Of a stretch of 64,000 nucleotides of DNA, positions 38,553 through 46,301 are shown one piece after another. The DNA comes from Rhodoplanes serenus (GTDB lineage Bacteria; Pseudomonadota; Alphaproteobacteria; Rhizobiales; Xanthobacteraceae): positions 372,001 through 436,000 of the forward strand of contig WNKV01000002.1 in NCBI GenBank assembly GCA_009720755.1, given 5' to 3'. The notes beneath the pieces were generated by a model. The model did not search any database, was not told the origin of the DNA, and saw only the letters and a list, made by a program, of their open reading frames with translations. The translations under genes and the position numbers were made by a program. How positions within the stretch are numbered: position 1 is the first letter of the stretch; each line of letters opens with the position of its first letter.

Positions 38553-39869
38553 TCACTTCGGGCGCTTGTCGACGACGCGACGGGCCTTGCCGACCACCGT
38601 GCGCTCGATGGTGTCGGTCTCGACCACATGGACCGCGGCCGAGATGCCGATCATCGACTTGATGTGGTGCGCCACGTCGCGGCCGATCGCCTCGCGGTCG
38701 TCGGCGGAGTAGCGCCGTGACAGCTCGGGCTGGAGCTCGACCAGCACGTCGAGCCTGTCGAGATGGCCGTCGCGCGAGATCTGGAGCTGATACTGGCCGC
38801 AGAGATTGGGGTTGCGCAGCAGGATCTCCTCGATCTGGGTCGGGAACAGGTTGACGCCGCGGATGATCAGCATGTCGTCGGAGCGGCCCGACACCTTGGC
38901 CATGCGGCGCATGCTGCGCACGCTGCCGGGCAACAGCCGCGTCAGATCCCGCGTCCGATACCGGATGATCGGCAGCGCCTCCTTGGTCAGCGTGGTGAAC
39001 ACCAGCTCGCCTTCGGCGCCGTCGGGGCGCGGCTCTCCGGTCAAGGGGTCGATGATCTCGGGATAGAAGTGGTCCTCCCAGATATGCGGGCCGTCCTTGG
39101 TCTCGATGCACTCGCAGGCGACGCCGGGACCCATCACCTCGGACAGGCCGTAGACGTCGACCGCATCGATGCCGAGCCGTGTCTCGATCTCGCGGCGCAT
39201 CTCGTTGGTCCACGGCTCGGCGCCGAACAGGCCGAGGCGCAGGCTGGTGTCGTCCGGCCGCAGATTGTTGCGGGCCAGCTCGTCGGCGAGCGTCAGCGCG
39301 TAGGAGGGCGTGCACAAGAGCACGGTCGGCCGCAGGTCGCGGATGAGCTGGACCTGCTTCTCGGTCTGGCCGCCCGACATCGGGATCACGGTGGCGCCGA
39401 GGCGCTCGGCTCCGTAGTGGGCGCCGAGCCCGCCGGTGAACAGCCCGTAGCCGTAGGAGTTGAGGATGATGTCGTCGGCGGTGGCGCCGGCGGCCCGCAG
39501 CGACCGCGCCATCAGGCTCGCCCACACCGCGATGTCGCGCTCGGTGTAGCCGACCACGGTCGGCTTGCCGGTGGTGCCCGACGAGGCGTGCAGGCGGACC
39601 ACATCGCGCATCGGCACCGCGAACATGCCGTACGGATAGGTCTGGCGGAGATCGTCCTTGGTGGTGAACGGGAAGCGGGCGAGGTCGGCGAGCGACCGCA
39701 GGTCCTCGGGCGTGATCCCGATGCGGTCACACTTGGCTCGATAATGCGCGACATTGTCGTAGGCGTGCCGCAGCGTCCAACGCAGCCGGTCGAGCTGCAA
39801 CGCCTGCAATTCGTCGCGGCTCGCCGTCTCGATCGGCTCGAGCCCGCTCGTTGTCACTGCCATGTCCAT
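38553..39869 (-). CDS. padJ: Phenylacetate-CoA ligase (anaerobic type)
   Basis: AMP-forming ligase that activates phenylacetate to phenylacetyl-CoA, the entry step of the pathway. The 438-residue protein has the P-loop LHASSGTTGKPTVVGYT (94-110), YGLFTGGLGAHYGAERLGATVIPMSGGQTEKQ, the adenylate motif VYGLSEVMGPGVACEC, and the hinge and C-terminal lid beginning GRSDDMLIIRGVNLFPTQIEEILL. This is the PaaK fold. The name padJ is given from its position after padI, as in denitrifying Azoarcus/Aromatoleum; PaaK of aerobic pathways is sequence-wise close, so the assignment rests on context. Confidence 0.93.
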   Translation of the reverse strand: MDMAVTTSGLEPIETASRDELQALQLDRLRWTLRHAYDNVAHYRAKCDRIGITPEDLRSLADLARFPFTTKDDLRQTYPYGMFAVPMRDVVRLHASSGTTGKPTVVGYTERDIAVWASLMARSLRAAGATADDIILNSYGYGLFTGGLGAHYGAERLGATVIPMSGGQTEKQVQLIRDLRPTVLLCTPSYALTLADELARNNLRPDDTSLRLGLFGAEPWTNEMRREIETRLGIDAVDVYGLSEVMGPGVACECIETKDGPHIWEDHFYPEIIDPLTGEPRPDGAEGELVFTTLTKEALPIIRYRTRDLTRLLPGSVRSMRRMAKVSGRSDDMLIIRGVNLFPTQIEEILLRNPNLCGQYQLQISRDGHLDRLDVLVELQPELSRRYSADDREAIGRDVAHHIKSMIGISAAVHVVETDTIERTVVGKARRVVDKRPK

Positions 39870-39970
39870 TGTATCCCCCCTGTAGGCGAGCGCCTGCGGC
39901 CCGCGTCGCCGACGCGGCCGGCCTCGCCGTGTTTGCCTGTTCTCGTCGTTGGTCGGAGCCTCGGCGTGCC

Positions 39971-41341
39971 TCAGCGCGCCGCGGCTCCTGCTGCAATCTG
40001 CGCGATGACGGCGCGGTTCTCCTCGACCTTCGCCTGAATGTGTCCGATCTGATCGTCCGTCAGATGCCTGAACCGGCCCATGGCCTTCAGATAATCGGCA
40101 ACGGGACGCGGCGATTCGATCGGGTGGGTGAGATGCAATCCGTCTTGCGGCGTAAACTCCCAGAGCATCACGAAATTGGTCTCCACCGCCGTGCGGGCCA
40201 CCGCGATGTTGCGCTCGGTCGGAAACCGCCAGCCGGTGGTGCAGGGCGAGTAGACGTGCAGATAGGCGAAGCCGTGCTTCGAAGCCGCGATCGCCTTGTC
40301 GAGCTTGTCGTAGAAGTCCTGCATGAAGGCCGTGGAGGCGGTCGCCACATAGGCGCAGCGGTGCCCCACCATCAGCAGCGGCAGGTTCTTGGCGTCCTGG
40401 CTCTTGCCCTTGGTCTCCCGTCCCACCGGGGTGGTCGAGGTCCAGGCGCCGTAGGGCGTGCAGCTCGATCGCTGCATGCCGGTGTTCATGTAGCCCTCGT
40501 TGTCGATGACGAGGAACAGGATCTCCTCGCCGCGCTCGGCCGCGCCGGAGAGCGACTGGAAGCCGACATCGGAGGCGCCGCCGTCGCCGGCGATCGCCAT
40601 CGCGGTGATGTCGCGCCCGACGCGCTTGTACTGGCGCTTGACGCCCGCCAGCATGGCGGCCGTGTTGGTCAGCAGCGGATGGAACACCGGCACCTTGGTG
40701 CCGGTGAGCCCGTTGTAGCCGACCGAGCCCATGCCGGGCACGCAGCCGGGCGGCGTCGCCAGCACGGTGTCGGGGCCGACGCGGCGCAGCGCGTGGCGCA
40801 TCACCAGCTCGCTGTTGCAGCCCTGGCAGCCGGCGAGGCCGGGCGCGAACAGATCCTCCCAGTCACCGACCTCGTTGTAGATGCGCGCGGTGGTGACATG
40901 GCGCAGCGCGCCGGTCGGGCAGGCGGCCACGCAGGCCGGCGCGCCGTCGCACATGTCGCACTTGGCGACGCGGCCGTCGGCCGGATCGGGCGCGATCCCC
41001 GCATAGGCGCAGCCGACGGTGCAGAGCAGGCAATCGACGCAGGTGTCGGCGTTGCGCGTGATCACGCCGGTCTCGACGTCCTTGGCGAGCGCGCCGGCCG
41101 GGCACACGGCGACGCAGCGCGGATCGCCGCACTGGCGGCACATCGCCAGCTCGAAGGACGCGGGGGCGCCGCCGTCGAGCGGCTGGCCGGCCGGCAGCAC
41201 GGCCGGCAGTACTTGAAGCCGGGCGCGAGAAATGTCGTCGCTGCCGCACTTGGCGGTGGCGCAGGCGCGCATGCAGTCCTGGCAGCCGTCGCAGCGGGCG
41301 GCCTCGAAGGCGATCGTGGCGTAGGCGTGCCCCATGGTCAT
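39971..41341 (-). CDS. padI: Phenylglyoxylate dehydrogenase, beta (TPP-binding) subunit
   Basis: Thiamine-diphosphate subunit of the NAD-linked enzyme that converts phenylglyoxylate and CoA to benzoyl-CoA and CO2. The N-terminal ~150 residues hold four [4Fe-4S] motifs: C17-x2-C20-x2-C23-x3-C27, CRQCGDPRCVAVCP, CVDCLLCTVGC and CDMCDGAPACVAACP. The C-terminal part is the 2-oxoacid:ferredoxin oxidoreductase beta domain, with the TPP motif AIAGDGGASDVG ... NEGYMNTGMQ. This ferredoxin-TPP fusion is characteristic of PadI. The ATG at 41341 is chosen because it overlaps the padH stop (ATGA); ATG 41335 and GTG 41347 are alternatives. Confidence 0.92.
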   Translation of the reverse strand: MTMGHAYATIAFEAARCDGCQDCMRACATAKCGSDDISRARLQVLPAVLPAGQPLDGGAPASFELAMCRQCGDPRCVAVCPAGALAKDVETGVITRNADTCVDCLLCTVGCAYAGIAPDPADGRVAKCDMCDGAPACVAACPTGALRHVTTARIYNEVGDWEDLFAPGLAGCQGCNSELVMRHALRRVGPDTVLATPPGCVPGMGSVGYNGLTGTKVPVFHPLLTNTAAMLAGVKRQYKRVGRDITAMAIAGDGGASDVGFQSLSGAAERGEEILFLVIDNEGYMNTGMQRSSCTPYGAWTSTTPVGRETKGKSQDAKNLPLLMVGHRCAYVATASTAFMQDFYDKLDKAIAASKHGFAYLHVYSPCTTGWRFPTERNIAVARTAVETNFVMLWEFTPQDGLHLTHPIESPRPVADYLKAMGRFRHLTDDQIGHIQAKVEENRAVIAQIAAGAAAR

Positions 41342-42585
41342 TTCCACATTCGCGACATGAGTTCACGTCCGGTCCGCAGCGGATCGGCGAGAAGCCGGTC
41401 GATGACGGCCGACACGTCGGTCCGCCGCAGGATGAGCTGGCGCATCACGCCGCCGTCGAAGAACACGTCGACGCCGAACATGCCGTGCAGGCGGCCGTCG
41501 GCGACGGCGATCCGCAGGTAGCGGCCGTGCGCCGCGTCGTGACGCAGATGGTCGGCGGCGCCGGCCGGCACCGTGCCGACCGCGATGGCGTGGTGACCGA
41601 AGAACCGATAGGTGTTCAGCGGCACGCCGCCCGCGTAGCTGCGCGTCCCCGGATCGCCCGCCATCGCCATCCCGGCGAGGCGTCCTTGCTCGGCCGCTTC
41701 CGGCAGGATGGCATTGAGTATCGGCCGTCCGGTGAGGAAGTCGCGCGCCTGGGCGCAGTCACCGGCCGCCCACACATTGGCGACGCTGGTCCGCATGCCG
41801 TCGTCGACCAGGATGCCGGCCTCGTGCGCCACGCCGCTGTCGGCCAGGTAGGCGAGATCGGGCTTCACCCCGGTCGCCACCAGCAGCAGGTCGGTGGTGA
41901 GCGTGTCGCCGTCGTCGAGATGCACACGGGTCGCCGCATCCTCGCGCGACACCGCGACCACGCGCCGGCCGGTGACGATGCGGGCACCGTGCGCCACGAA
42001 GGCGCGTTCGATCAGGCCGGCGGCGATCGGATCGAAATAGGCGCCGAGCACCCGCGGCTGCATCTCGACGACGGTGACGGCGGCACCCGCCTCGACGAGA
42101 TTCTCGGCCGCGTGCATGCCGACCAGCCCGCCGCCCAGCACCACCGGCCGGCGTGCGGTGGCGATGGCGGAGCGCAGCGCCAGCGCGTCGTCGAGGGTGC
42201 GCAGCACATGATAGGCGGCCCGATCGAGGCCCGGGATCGGCGGGATCGCCGGCGTCGCCCCGGTCGCCAGCAGCAGCTTGTCGTAGGCGATGGTGGCGCC
42301 GTCCGACAGCGTCGCGGTGCCGTGCTCGGGCCGCAGGCGGACGAGCGCGCGCCCCGGCAGATAGGTGACGCGGTTGGCGGTGAAGTACCGATCGTCGCGC
42401 AGCCGCACCGATTCCGGCACCGAGCGGCCCGACACCACATAGGGCAGCACGGTCGGCGAGTAGGGCGGATGGCGGTCGCGCGTCACCAGCGCGAGGCTGC
42501 CGTCGGGATCGTGCATGCGGATCGCCGCGACGGCTTCGAGCGCCGCATGGCTGCTGCCGACGACGAGATAGCGGGTGTCCATCAT
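41338..42585 (-). CDS. padH: Phenylglyoxylate dehydrogenase, epsilon (FAD/NAD) subunit
   Basis: Flavoprotein that should pass electrons from the iron-sulfur subunits to NAD+. The 415-residue protein has an FAD-binding N-terminus (YLVVGSSHAALEAVAAI), LLLATGATPAIPPIPGLD, a second nucleotide motif PVVLGGGLVGMHAAENL, and VWAAGDCAQARDF near the C-terminal third. It belongs to the class of NADH:rubredoxin/nitrite-reductase-like reductases without redox cysteines. The order E-F-G-H-I and its overlap with padI match the Azoarcus enzyme described as phenylglyoxylate:NAD+ oxidoreductase. Confidence 0.92.
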   Translation of the reverse strand: MMDTRYLVVGSSHAALEAVAAIRMHDPDGSLALVTRDRHPPYSPTVLPYVVSGRSVPESVRLRDDRYFTANRVTYLPGRALVRLRPEHGTATLSDGATIAYDKLLLATGATPAIPPIPGLDRAAYHVLRTLDDALALRSAIATARRPVVLGGGLVGMHAAENLVEAGAAVTVVEMQPRVLGAYFDPIAAGLIERAFVAHGARIVTGRRVVAVSREDAATRVHLDDGDTLTTDLLLVATGVKPDLAYLADSGVAHEAGILVDDGMRTSVANVWAAGDCAQARDFLTGRPILNAILPEAAEQGRLAGMAMAGDPGTRSYAGGVPLNTYRFFGHHAIAVGTVPAGAADHLRHDAAHGRYLRIAVADGRLHGMFGVDVFFDGGVMRQLILRRTDVSAVIDRLLADPLRTGRELMSRMWK

Positions 42586-42591
42586 GACGCC

Positions 42592-43836
42592 TCAATCGTT
42601 CTCGTTGACCCAGATCGGCCCGTCGGGCACGTCGCCGCCGAGCAGCGCCGCGGTGCGCGCGATGACCGCGTGGAAGTGCTCCACCGTCAGGTCGGCGCCG
42701 GCGAGCCCGCCGATGAAGCTCGCCGTCGGCACCGGCCGGCCGAGCCGGTAGAGGACGCCGAGCAGCTCCTGGAACACCGGCCCGCAGTTCCAGCGGAAGC
42801 CGACCGAGCGGTCGACGACGCCGATGGCGCCGACGCCGGCGAGCGCCTGCGCCAGCGCCTCCACCGGGAACGGGCTGAAGGTCTTGATCTTGACGATGCC
42901 GACGCGCCGCCCGGCGGCGCGCGCCTCGTCGACCGCGTCCTTGGCGGCGCCCGTCATGCTGCCGAGCGTCACCAGCGCCATCTCGGCGTCGTCCATGCGG
43001 TAGCGCTCGACCAGCGGCGCGAAGGCGCGGCCGAAGCGCGCCGCATACTCGTCGTGCACCTCGGTGATGACGCGCAAGGCGTTCTGCATGCTGCGGCACT
43101 GGCCCTTGCGGTAGCGCAGGAACGCCGCCGGTCCCTTGCCGCCCGAGCCGCCGGTGAGCGGATCGACCGCCATCGGGCGCAGCGGATCGAGCGCCGCGTG
43201 CCAGTTGATGTTCCTCTCGCCCATGAAGGCGTCGACGCCGGCCTGATCGGGCAGGGTGACGCGCGCCGCCCCGTAGGACAGATAGTTGCCGTCGAGACAG
43301 ACATTGACCGGCAGCATCACGTCGCGATGCTCGGCGATGCGGAACGCCATGATGGTGGTGTCGAGCACCTCCTGCACGGTCTCGCAGTAGATCTGAATCC
43401 AGCCCGCCTCGCGCACCGTCATGGCATCCTGGTGGCCGCCCCACACCGATTGCGGCGTGATGCCGTCGCGGGTGACGAGCGCCATCACGATGGGCAGCCG
43501 CAGGCCGGGCGTGCGCCAATAGGGCTCGAACATGAAGGCGAGGCCGGGTCCGCAGGTGGCCGTGAAGGTGCGCCCGCCGGCGAGCGCGGCGCCCTGGAGC
43601 ACCGACAGCACCGAGTGCTCGCCCTCGGCGTCGACGATCTCGGCGTCCATCCGGCCGTCGGCGCAGAGCTTGGCCAGATGCTCGACCAGGCTCGACTGCG
43701 GCGTGATGGGATAGACCGACAGCATGTCGGGCCGCACCATGGCGACCGCGAGAGCGGCCGCCTCGTTGCCTTCGCAGACGATGTGGCGGGGCCGTGTGGC
43801 CGCCGCCGTGCCGGCTTCGCGGACCGCCATGGTCAT
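42592..43836 (-). CDS. padG: Phenylglyoxylate dehydrogenase, alpha subunit
   Basis: Alpha subunit of the 2-oxoacid:acceptor oxidoreductase complex. The 414-residue protein has VCEGNEAAALAVAMVRPDMLSVYPITPQSSLVEHLAKL near residues 19-56, in which YPITP is the family signature, then AEGEHSVLSVLQGAALAGGRTFTATCGPGL, and a C-terminal domain II beginning AEMALVTLGSMTGAAKDAVDEAR. It overlaps padF by four bases (ATGA) and ends 6 bases before padH. Confidence 0.94.
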   Translation of the reverse strand: MTMAVREAGTAAATRPRHIVCEGNEAAALAVAMVRPDMLSVYPITPQSSLVEHLAKLCADGRMDAEIVDAEGEHSVLSVLQGAALAGGRTFTATCGPGLAFMFEPYWRTPGLRLPIVMALVTRDGITPQSVWGGHQDAMTVREAGWIQIYCETVQEVLDTTIMAFRIAEHRDVMLPVNVCLDGNYLSYGAARVTLPDQAGVDAFMGERNINWHAALDPLRPMAVDPLTGGSGGKGPAAFLRYRKGQCRSMQNALRVITEVHDEYAARFGRAFAPLVERYRMDDAEMALVTLGSMTGAAKDAVDEARAAGRRVGIVKIKTFSPFPVEALAQALAGVGAIGVVDRSVGFRWNCGPVFQELLGVLYRLGRPVPTASFIGGLAGADLTVEHFHAVIARTAALLGGDVPDGPIWVNEND

Positions 43837-44135
43837 CCCGCGACCTCCTCGATCATGGTGATGGCGCGGTGCGGGCATTCGGTGGCGCAGATGCCGCAGC
43901 CCTTGCAGGTGGCGAGGTCGATGTCGAACCACGCCGGCCGCTCCACCACGCACTGCACCGGGCAGTAGAGCCAGCAAACCGCGCACTTGACGCATTTGCC
44001 GCGGTCGACCACCGGCCGCAGGCTGCGCCAGTCGCCCGGCTGCATGGGGTTCAGCGCAGTGGCGATCGGGCACAGATCGGCCGGCACGCCGTCGGCGGCC
44101 GGATCGCGCATCGGGTAGGCGCGACGCGCGCTCAT
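43833..44135 (-). CDS. padF: Phenylglyoxylate dehydrogenase, delta (2x[4Fe-4S]) subunit
   Basis: A 100-residue ferredoxin-like subunit of the complex. Two cluster motifs are present: C48-x2-C51-x2-C54-x3-C58 (GKCVKCAVCWLYCPVQC) and CKGCGICATECPHRA near residues 77-91. The N-terminal ~45 residues include LNPMQPGDWRSLRPVV, common in delta subunits of 2-oxoacid:acceptor oxidoreductases. It transfers electrons between the TPP subunit and the flavin subunit. Both ends overlap neighbours by ATGA. Confidence 0.93.
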   Translation of the reverse strand: MSARRAYPMRDPAADGVPADLCPIATALNPMQPGDWRSLRPVVDRGKCVKCAVCWLYCPVQCVVERPAWFDIDLATCKGCGICATECPHRAITMIEEVAG

Positions 44136-44704
44136 GCGGCGACCTCGCGATCGAGGTGGTGGATCTGCGTCTCGCGATAGCCGCGGCCGAGCGCCGCGAT
44201 GTTCTGGTCGAGGCCGGCGTCGCGGAACTCGGAGTCGGCCAGCGCCTGCTCGAGCGCCGCCAGCGACACGATGCCGGTGGTCCGGGCGAGCGCGCCGAGC
44301 ATCAGCGTGTTGGTGATCGGCCGGCGGAAGATCTCCATGGCGATGCGCACCGCGTCGATCAGCCCGACGGTGCGCAGACCCGCCGGCAGCGTCAGCTCGG
44401 CGAGCGCGCGCCCGCTGGTCTGCACCAGCGTGCCGCCCGACCGCATGCCGGCGAAGATGTCGACCGAGCGGCCGACCGTCGGGTCGATGCACAGCACGCA
44501 GTCCGGGTGCGTGATGTTGGTCATGCGCCGGATCTCGCGCTCGTCGGCGCGCACGAAGGCCACCACCGGGGCGCCGCGCCGCTCGAAGCCGAACGACGGG
44601 ATCGCCACGGCGTACTTGCCCTCGGCGACGAGCCCGGCGGCGAGCAGGCCGGCCGCCATCACGGCGCCCTGTCCTCCGCGTCCATGGAGACGAACCTCGT
44701 ACAT
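44132..44704 (-). CDS. padE: Phenylglyoxylate dehydrogenase, gamma subunit
   Basis: A 190-residue gamma subunit. The N-terminus VRLHGRGGQGAVMAAGLLA (4-22) is the CoA-binding family signature, followed by YAVAIPSFGFERRGAPVVAFVR, the core beta strands, and RRPITNTLMLGALARTTG near residue 128. It begins 57 bases after padD and is the first gene of the phenylglyoxylate dehydrogenase part of the operon. It overlaps padF. Confidence 0.93.
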   Translation of the reverse strand: MYEVRLHGRGGQGAVMAAGLLAAGLVAEGKYAVAIPSFGFERRGAPVVAFVRADEREIRRMTNITHPDCVLCIDPTVGRSVDIFAGMRSGGTLVQTSGRALAELTLPAGLRTVGLIDAVRIAMEIFRRPITNTLMLGALARTTGIVSLAALEQALADSEFRDAGLDQNIAALGRGYRETQIHHLDREVAA

Positions 44705-44760
44705 TCTTCCTCCACCCGCCTCCGGGTTTGCTCGTCGGGCGTCGTCGCCGTCCGGCTCGG

Positions 44761-45657
44761 TCACTGCGCCTTGGCGCGGGACCAGCCGGGCCGGGCGCCG
44801 ACGCCGGGGCGGCCGCTGCCGCGCGCCGGCGCCTGCGGCAGCGCGAAGCCCTGGGTCAGCGCGGCGCGGCCGATCAGCACGAACTTGAACCAGGCTCCGG
44901 CCACGACGGCGGCGGCACCGGCGAGCGCGACCGCGATCGGCCAGCCGAGCAGCGCGCCGGCGATGCCGAGGCCGATCGGCACCGCGTGCCCAACCCAGAC
45001 GAACGGAACGTCGATGGCATCGAATGCCTTGAGGGTGCCGACCGGGACGCCGACGCCGCGCAGGCTCTCGCGATAGCGCCGCCAGACGACCAGGCGCGCC
45101 ACCGCCAGGACCGCGAGCAGGACCCCGAAGGGCGTGAGCGCGGGCCAGATCAGCGCCGCCATGACGAGGAGGCCGGCCCCCTCGGTCACTCCGGTGGCGA
45201 CCACGAGGGCGGCGCACAGGCCGTGGCGCCACGCCGGAATGCCCTTCTGGTTGCGCAGGATGCGGCCCTGGGCATAGACGAGGCCGATGCCGGAGAGGCC
45301 AGCCAGCCAGATCGCCGCCGGCTGATCGAGCACGACGGCGGCAGCGCCGGCCGCGAACAGCAGGGTGGCGACCAGCGCCTCGCGCGTCATCCACGAGGTC
45401 GCGACGTTGCGGTACACGTTGAGGGCGCGCAGCGGCCGACCGATCTCGAGCCACACCGCCAGCAGCCCGAGCCCGACGAGCGCGAGACCGAGCACGATCA
45501 GCGACCGCAGGTCGACGCCGAGCGGCGAGGCGAGGGCGGTGGCGGCCAGCAGGCCACCGCCGGCGCCGCCGCAGATGAAGTTCGTCGCCGCCCGCGCGTC
45601 CCAGCTCGTCTGGCGACGCGGCGACATTCGATCGAGCGCTCGGCCGGATCGCTTCAT
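44761..45657 (-). CDS. padD: Phenylacetyl-CoA:acceptor oxidoreductase membrane subunit
   Basis: A 298-residue integral membrane protein with about eight hydrophobic segments, of the DmsC/NrfD-like class that anchors molybdo-iron-sulfur oxidoreductases and exchanges electrons with quinone. Features shared with this class are SWDARAATNFICGGAGGG at the start, WLEIGRPLRALNVYRN after the third segment, TSWMTREAL and GRILRNQKGIPAW. The C-terminus is a basic, Gly/Pro-rich cytoplasmic tail. It overlaps padC by four bases. The role as PadD is from gene order and subunit type. Confidence 0.88.
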   Translation of the reverse strand: MKRSGRALDRMSPRRQTSWDARAATNFICGGAGGGLLAATALASPLGVDLRSLIVLGLALVGLGLLAVWLEIGRPLRALNVYRNVATSWMTREALVATLLFAAGAAAVVLDQPAAIWLAGLSGIGLVYAQGRILRNQKGIPAWRHGLCAALVVATGVTEGAGLLVMAALIWPALTPFGVLLAVLAVARLVVWRRYRESLRGVGVPVGTLKAFDAIDVPFVWVGHAVPIGLGIAGALLGWPIAVALAGAAAVVAGAWFKFVLIGRAALTQGFALPQAPARGSGRPGVGARPGWSRAKAQ

Positions 45658-46301
45658 GTCTCGCTCCAGATGTAATAGATCGACGGTCCCGTCCCGAGAT
45701 CCTCGTGGACGCGGAAATGCCGTGCGCTCTCCAGTAGCTTCACCACGCCGCTGGTCGGATCGTTGATGTCGCCGAACAGCATCGCGCCCGAGATGCACGA
45801 GTTCACGCAGGCCGGCGTCACCTCGGGGTCGACACCGGGCGTCTGCCCGGTGATGGCGGCGCGGTCGATGCGCTCCTTGCAGAAGGTGCACTTGGTGGCG
45901 ACCGACAGGCGCCCCGGATCGGCCCGCGCCAGCTCGTGCGCCATCGGCACGCCATAGGCCCAGCGCGGCTCGTGCTGGATCGTACGGGCGTCGTACGGGC
46001 AGGCCATGATGCAGTTGGCGCAGCCGATGCAGACGTCGTAGTCGATGGTGACGAGGCCGTCCTCGCGCTTCTGCGTCGCCGTGGTCGGGCACACCTCGGC
46101 GCAGGGCGGCTCGGCGCAGTGCATGCAGGAGACTGGCAGGAAGGTGCGGCGGACATCCGGATACTCGCCCGACTCCTGATCGAGCACGCGGCGCCACTGG
46201 ACGCCGGGCGGCGTCGCGTTGGCGCTCTTGCAGGCGGCCGTGCAGGTCTGGCAGCCGACGCAGCGCCGCAGATCGATCACCATGACGTAACGCGGGCTCA
46301 T
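45654..46301 (-). CDS. padC: Phenylacetyl-CoA:acceptor oxidoreductase iron-sulfur subunit
   Basis: A 215-residue DmsB/PsrB-type subunit with four [4Fe-4S] motifs: CVGCQTCTAACKSANATP, CMHCAEPPCAEVCP, CIGCANCIMACPYDAR, and CTFCKERID with CVNSC. It should carry electrons from the molybdenum subunit to PadD. No twin-arginine signal is present, consistent with a complex on the cytoplasmic side of the membrane where CoA esters are available. Both ends overlap neighbours by ATGA. Confidence 0.92.
   Translation of the reverse strand: MSPRYVMVIDLRRCVGCQTCTAACKSANATPPGVQWRRVLDQESGEYPDVRRTFLPVSCMHCAEPPCAEVCPTTATQKREDGLVTIDYDVCIGCANCIMACPYDARTIQHEPRWAYGVPMAHELARADPGRLSVATKCTFCKERIDRAAITGQTPGVDPEVTPACVNSCISGAMLFGDINDPTSGVVKLLESARHFRVHEDLGTGPSIYYIWSET

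Noticed and set aside
41485-43968. An 827-codon plus-strand frame across padG and padH
   Set aside because: The minus-strand padG and padH frames have clear motifs and overlapping starts; this frame has neither.
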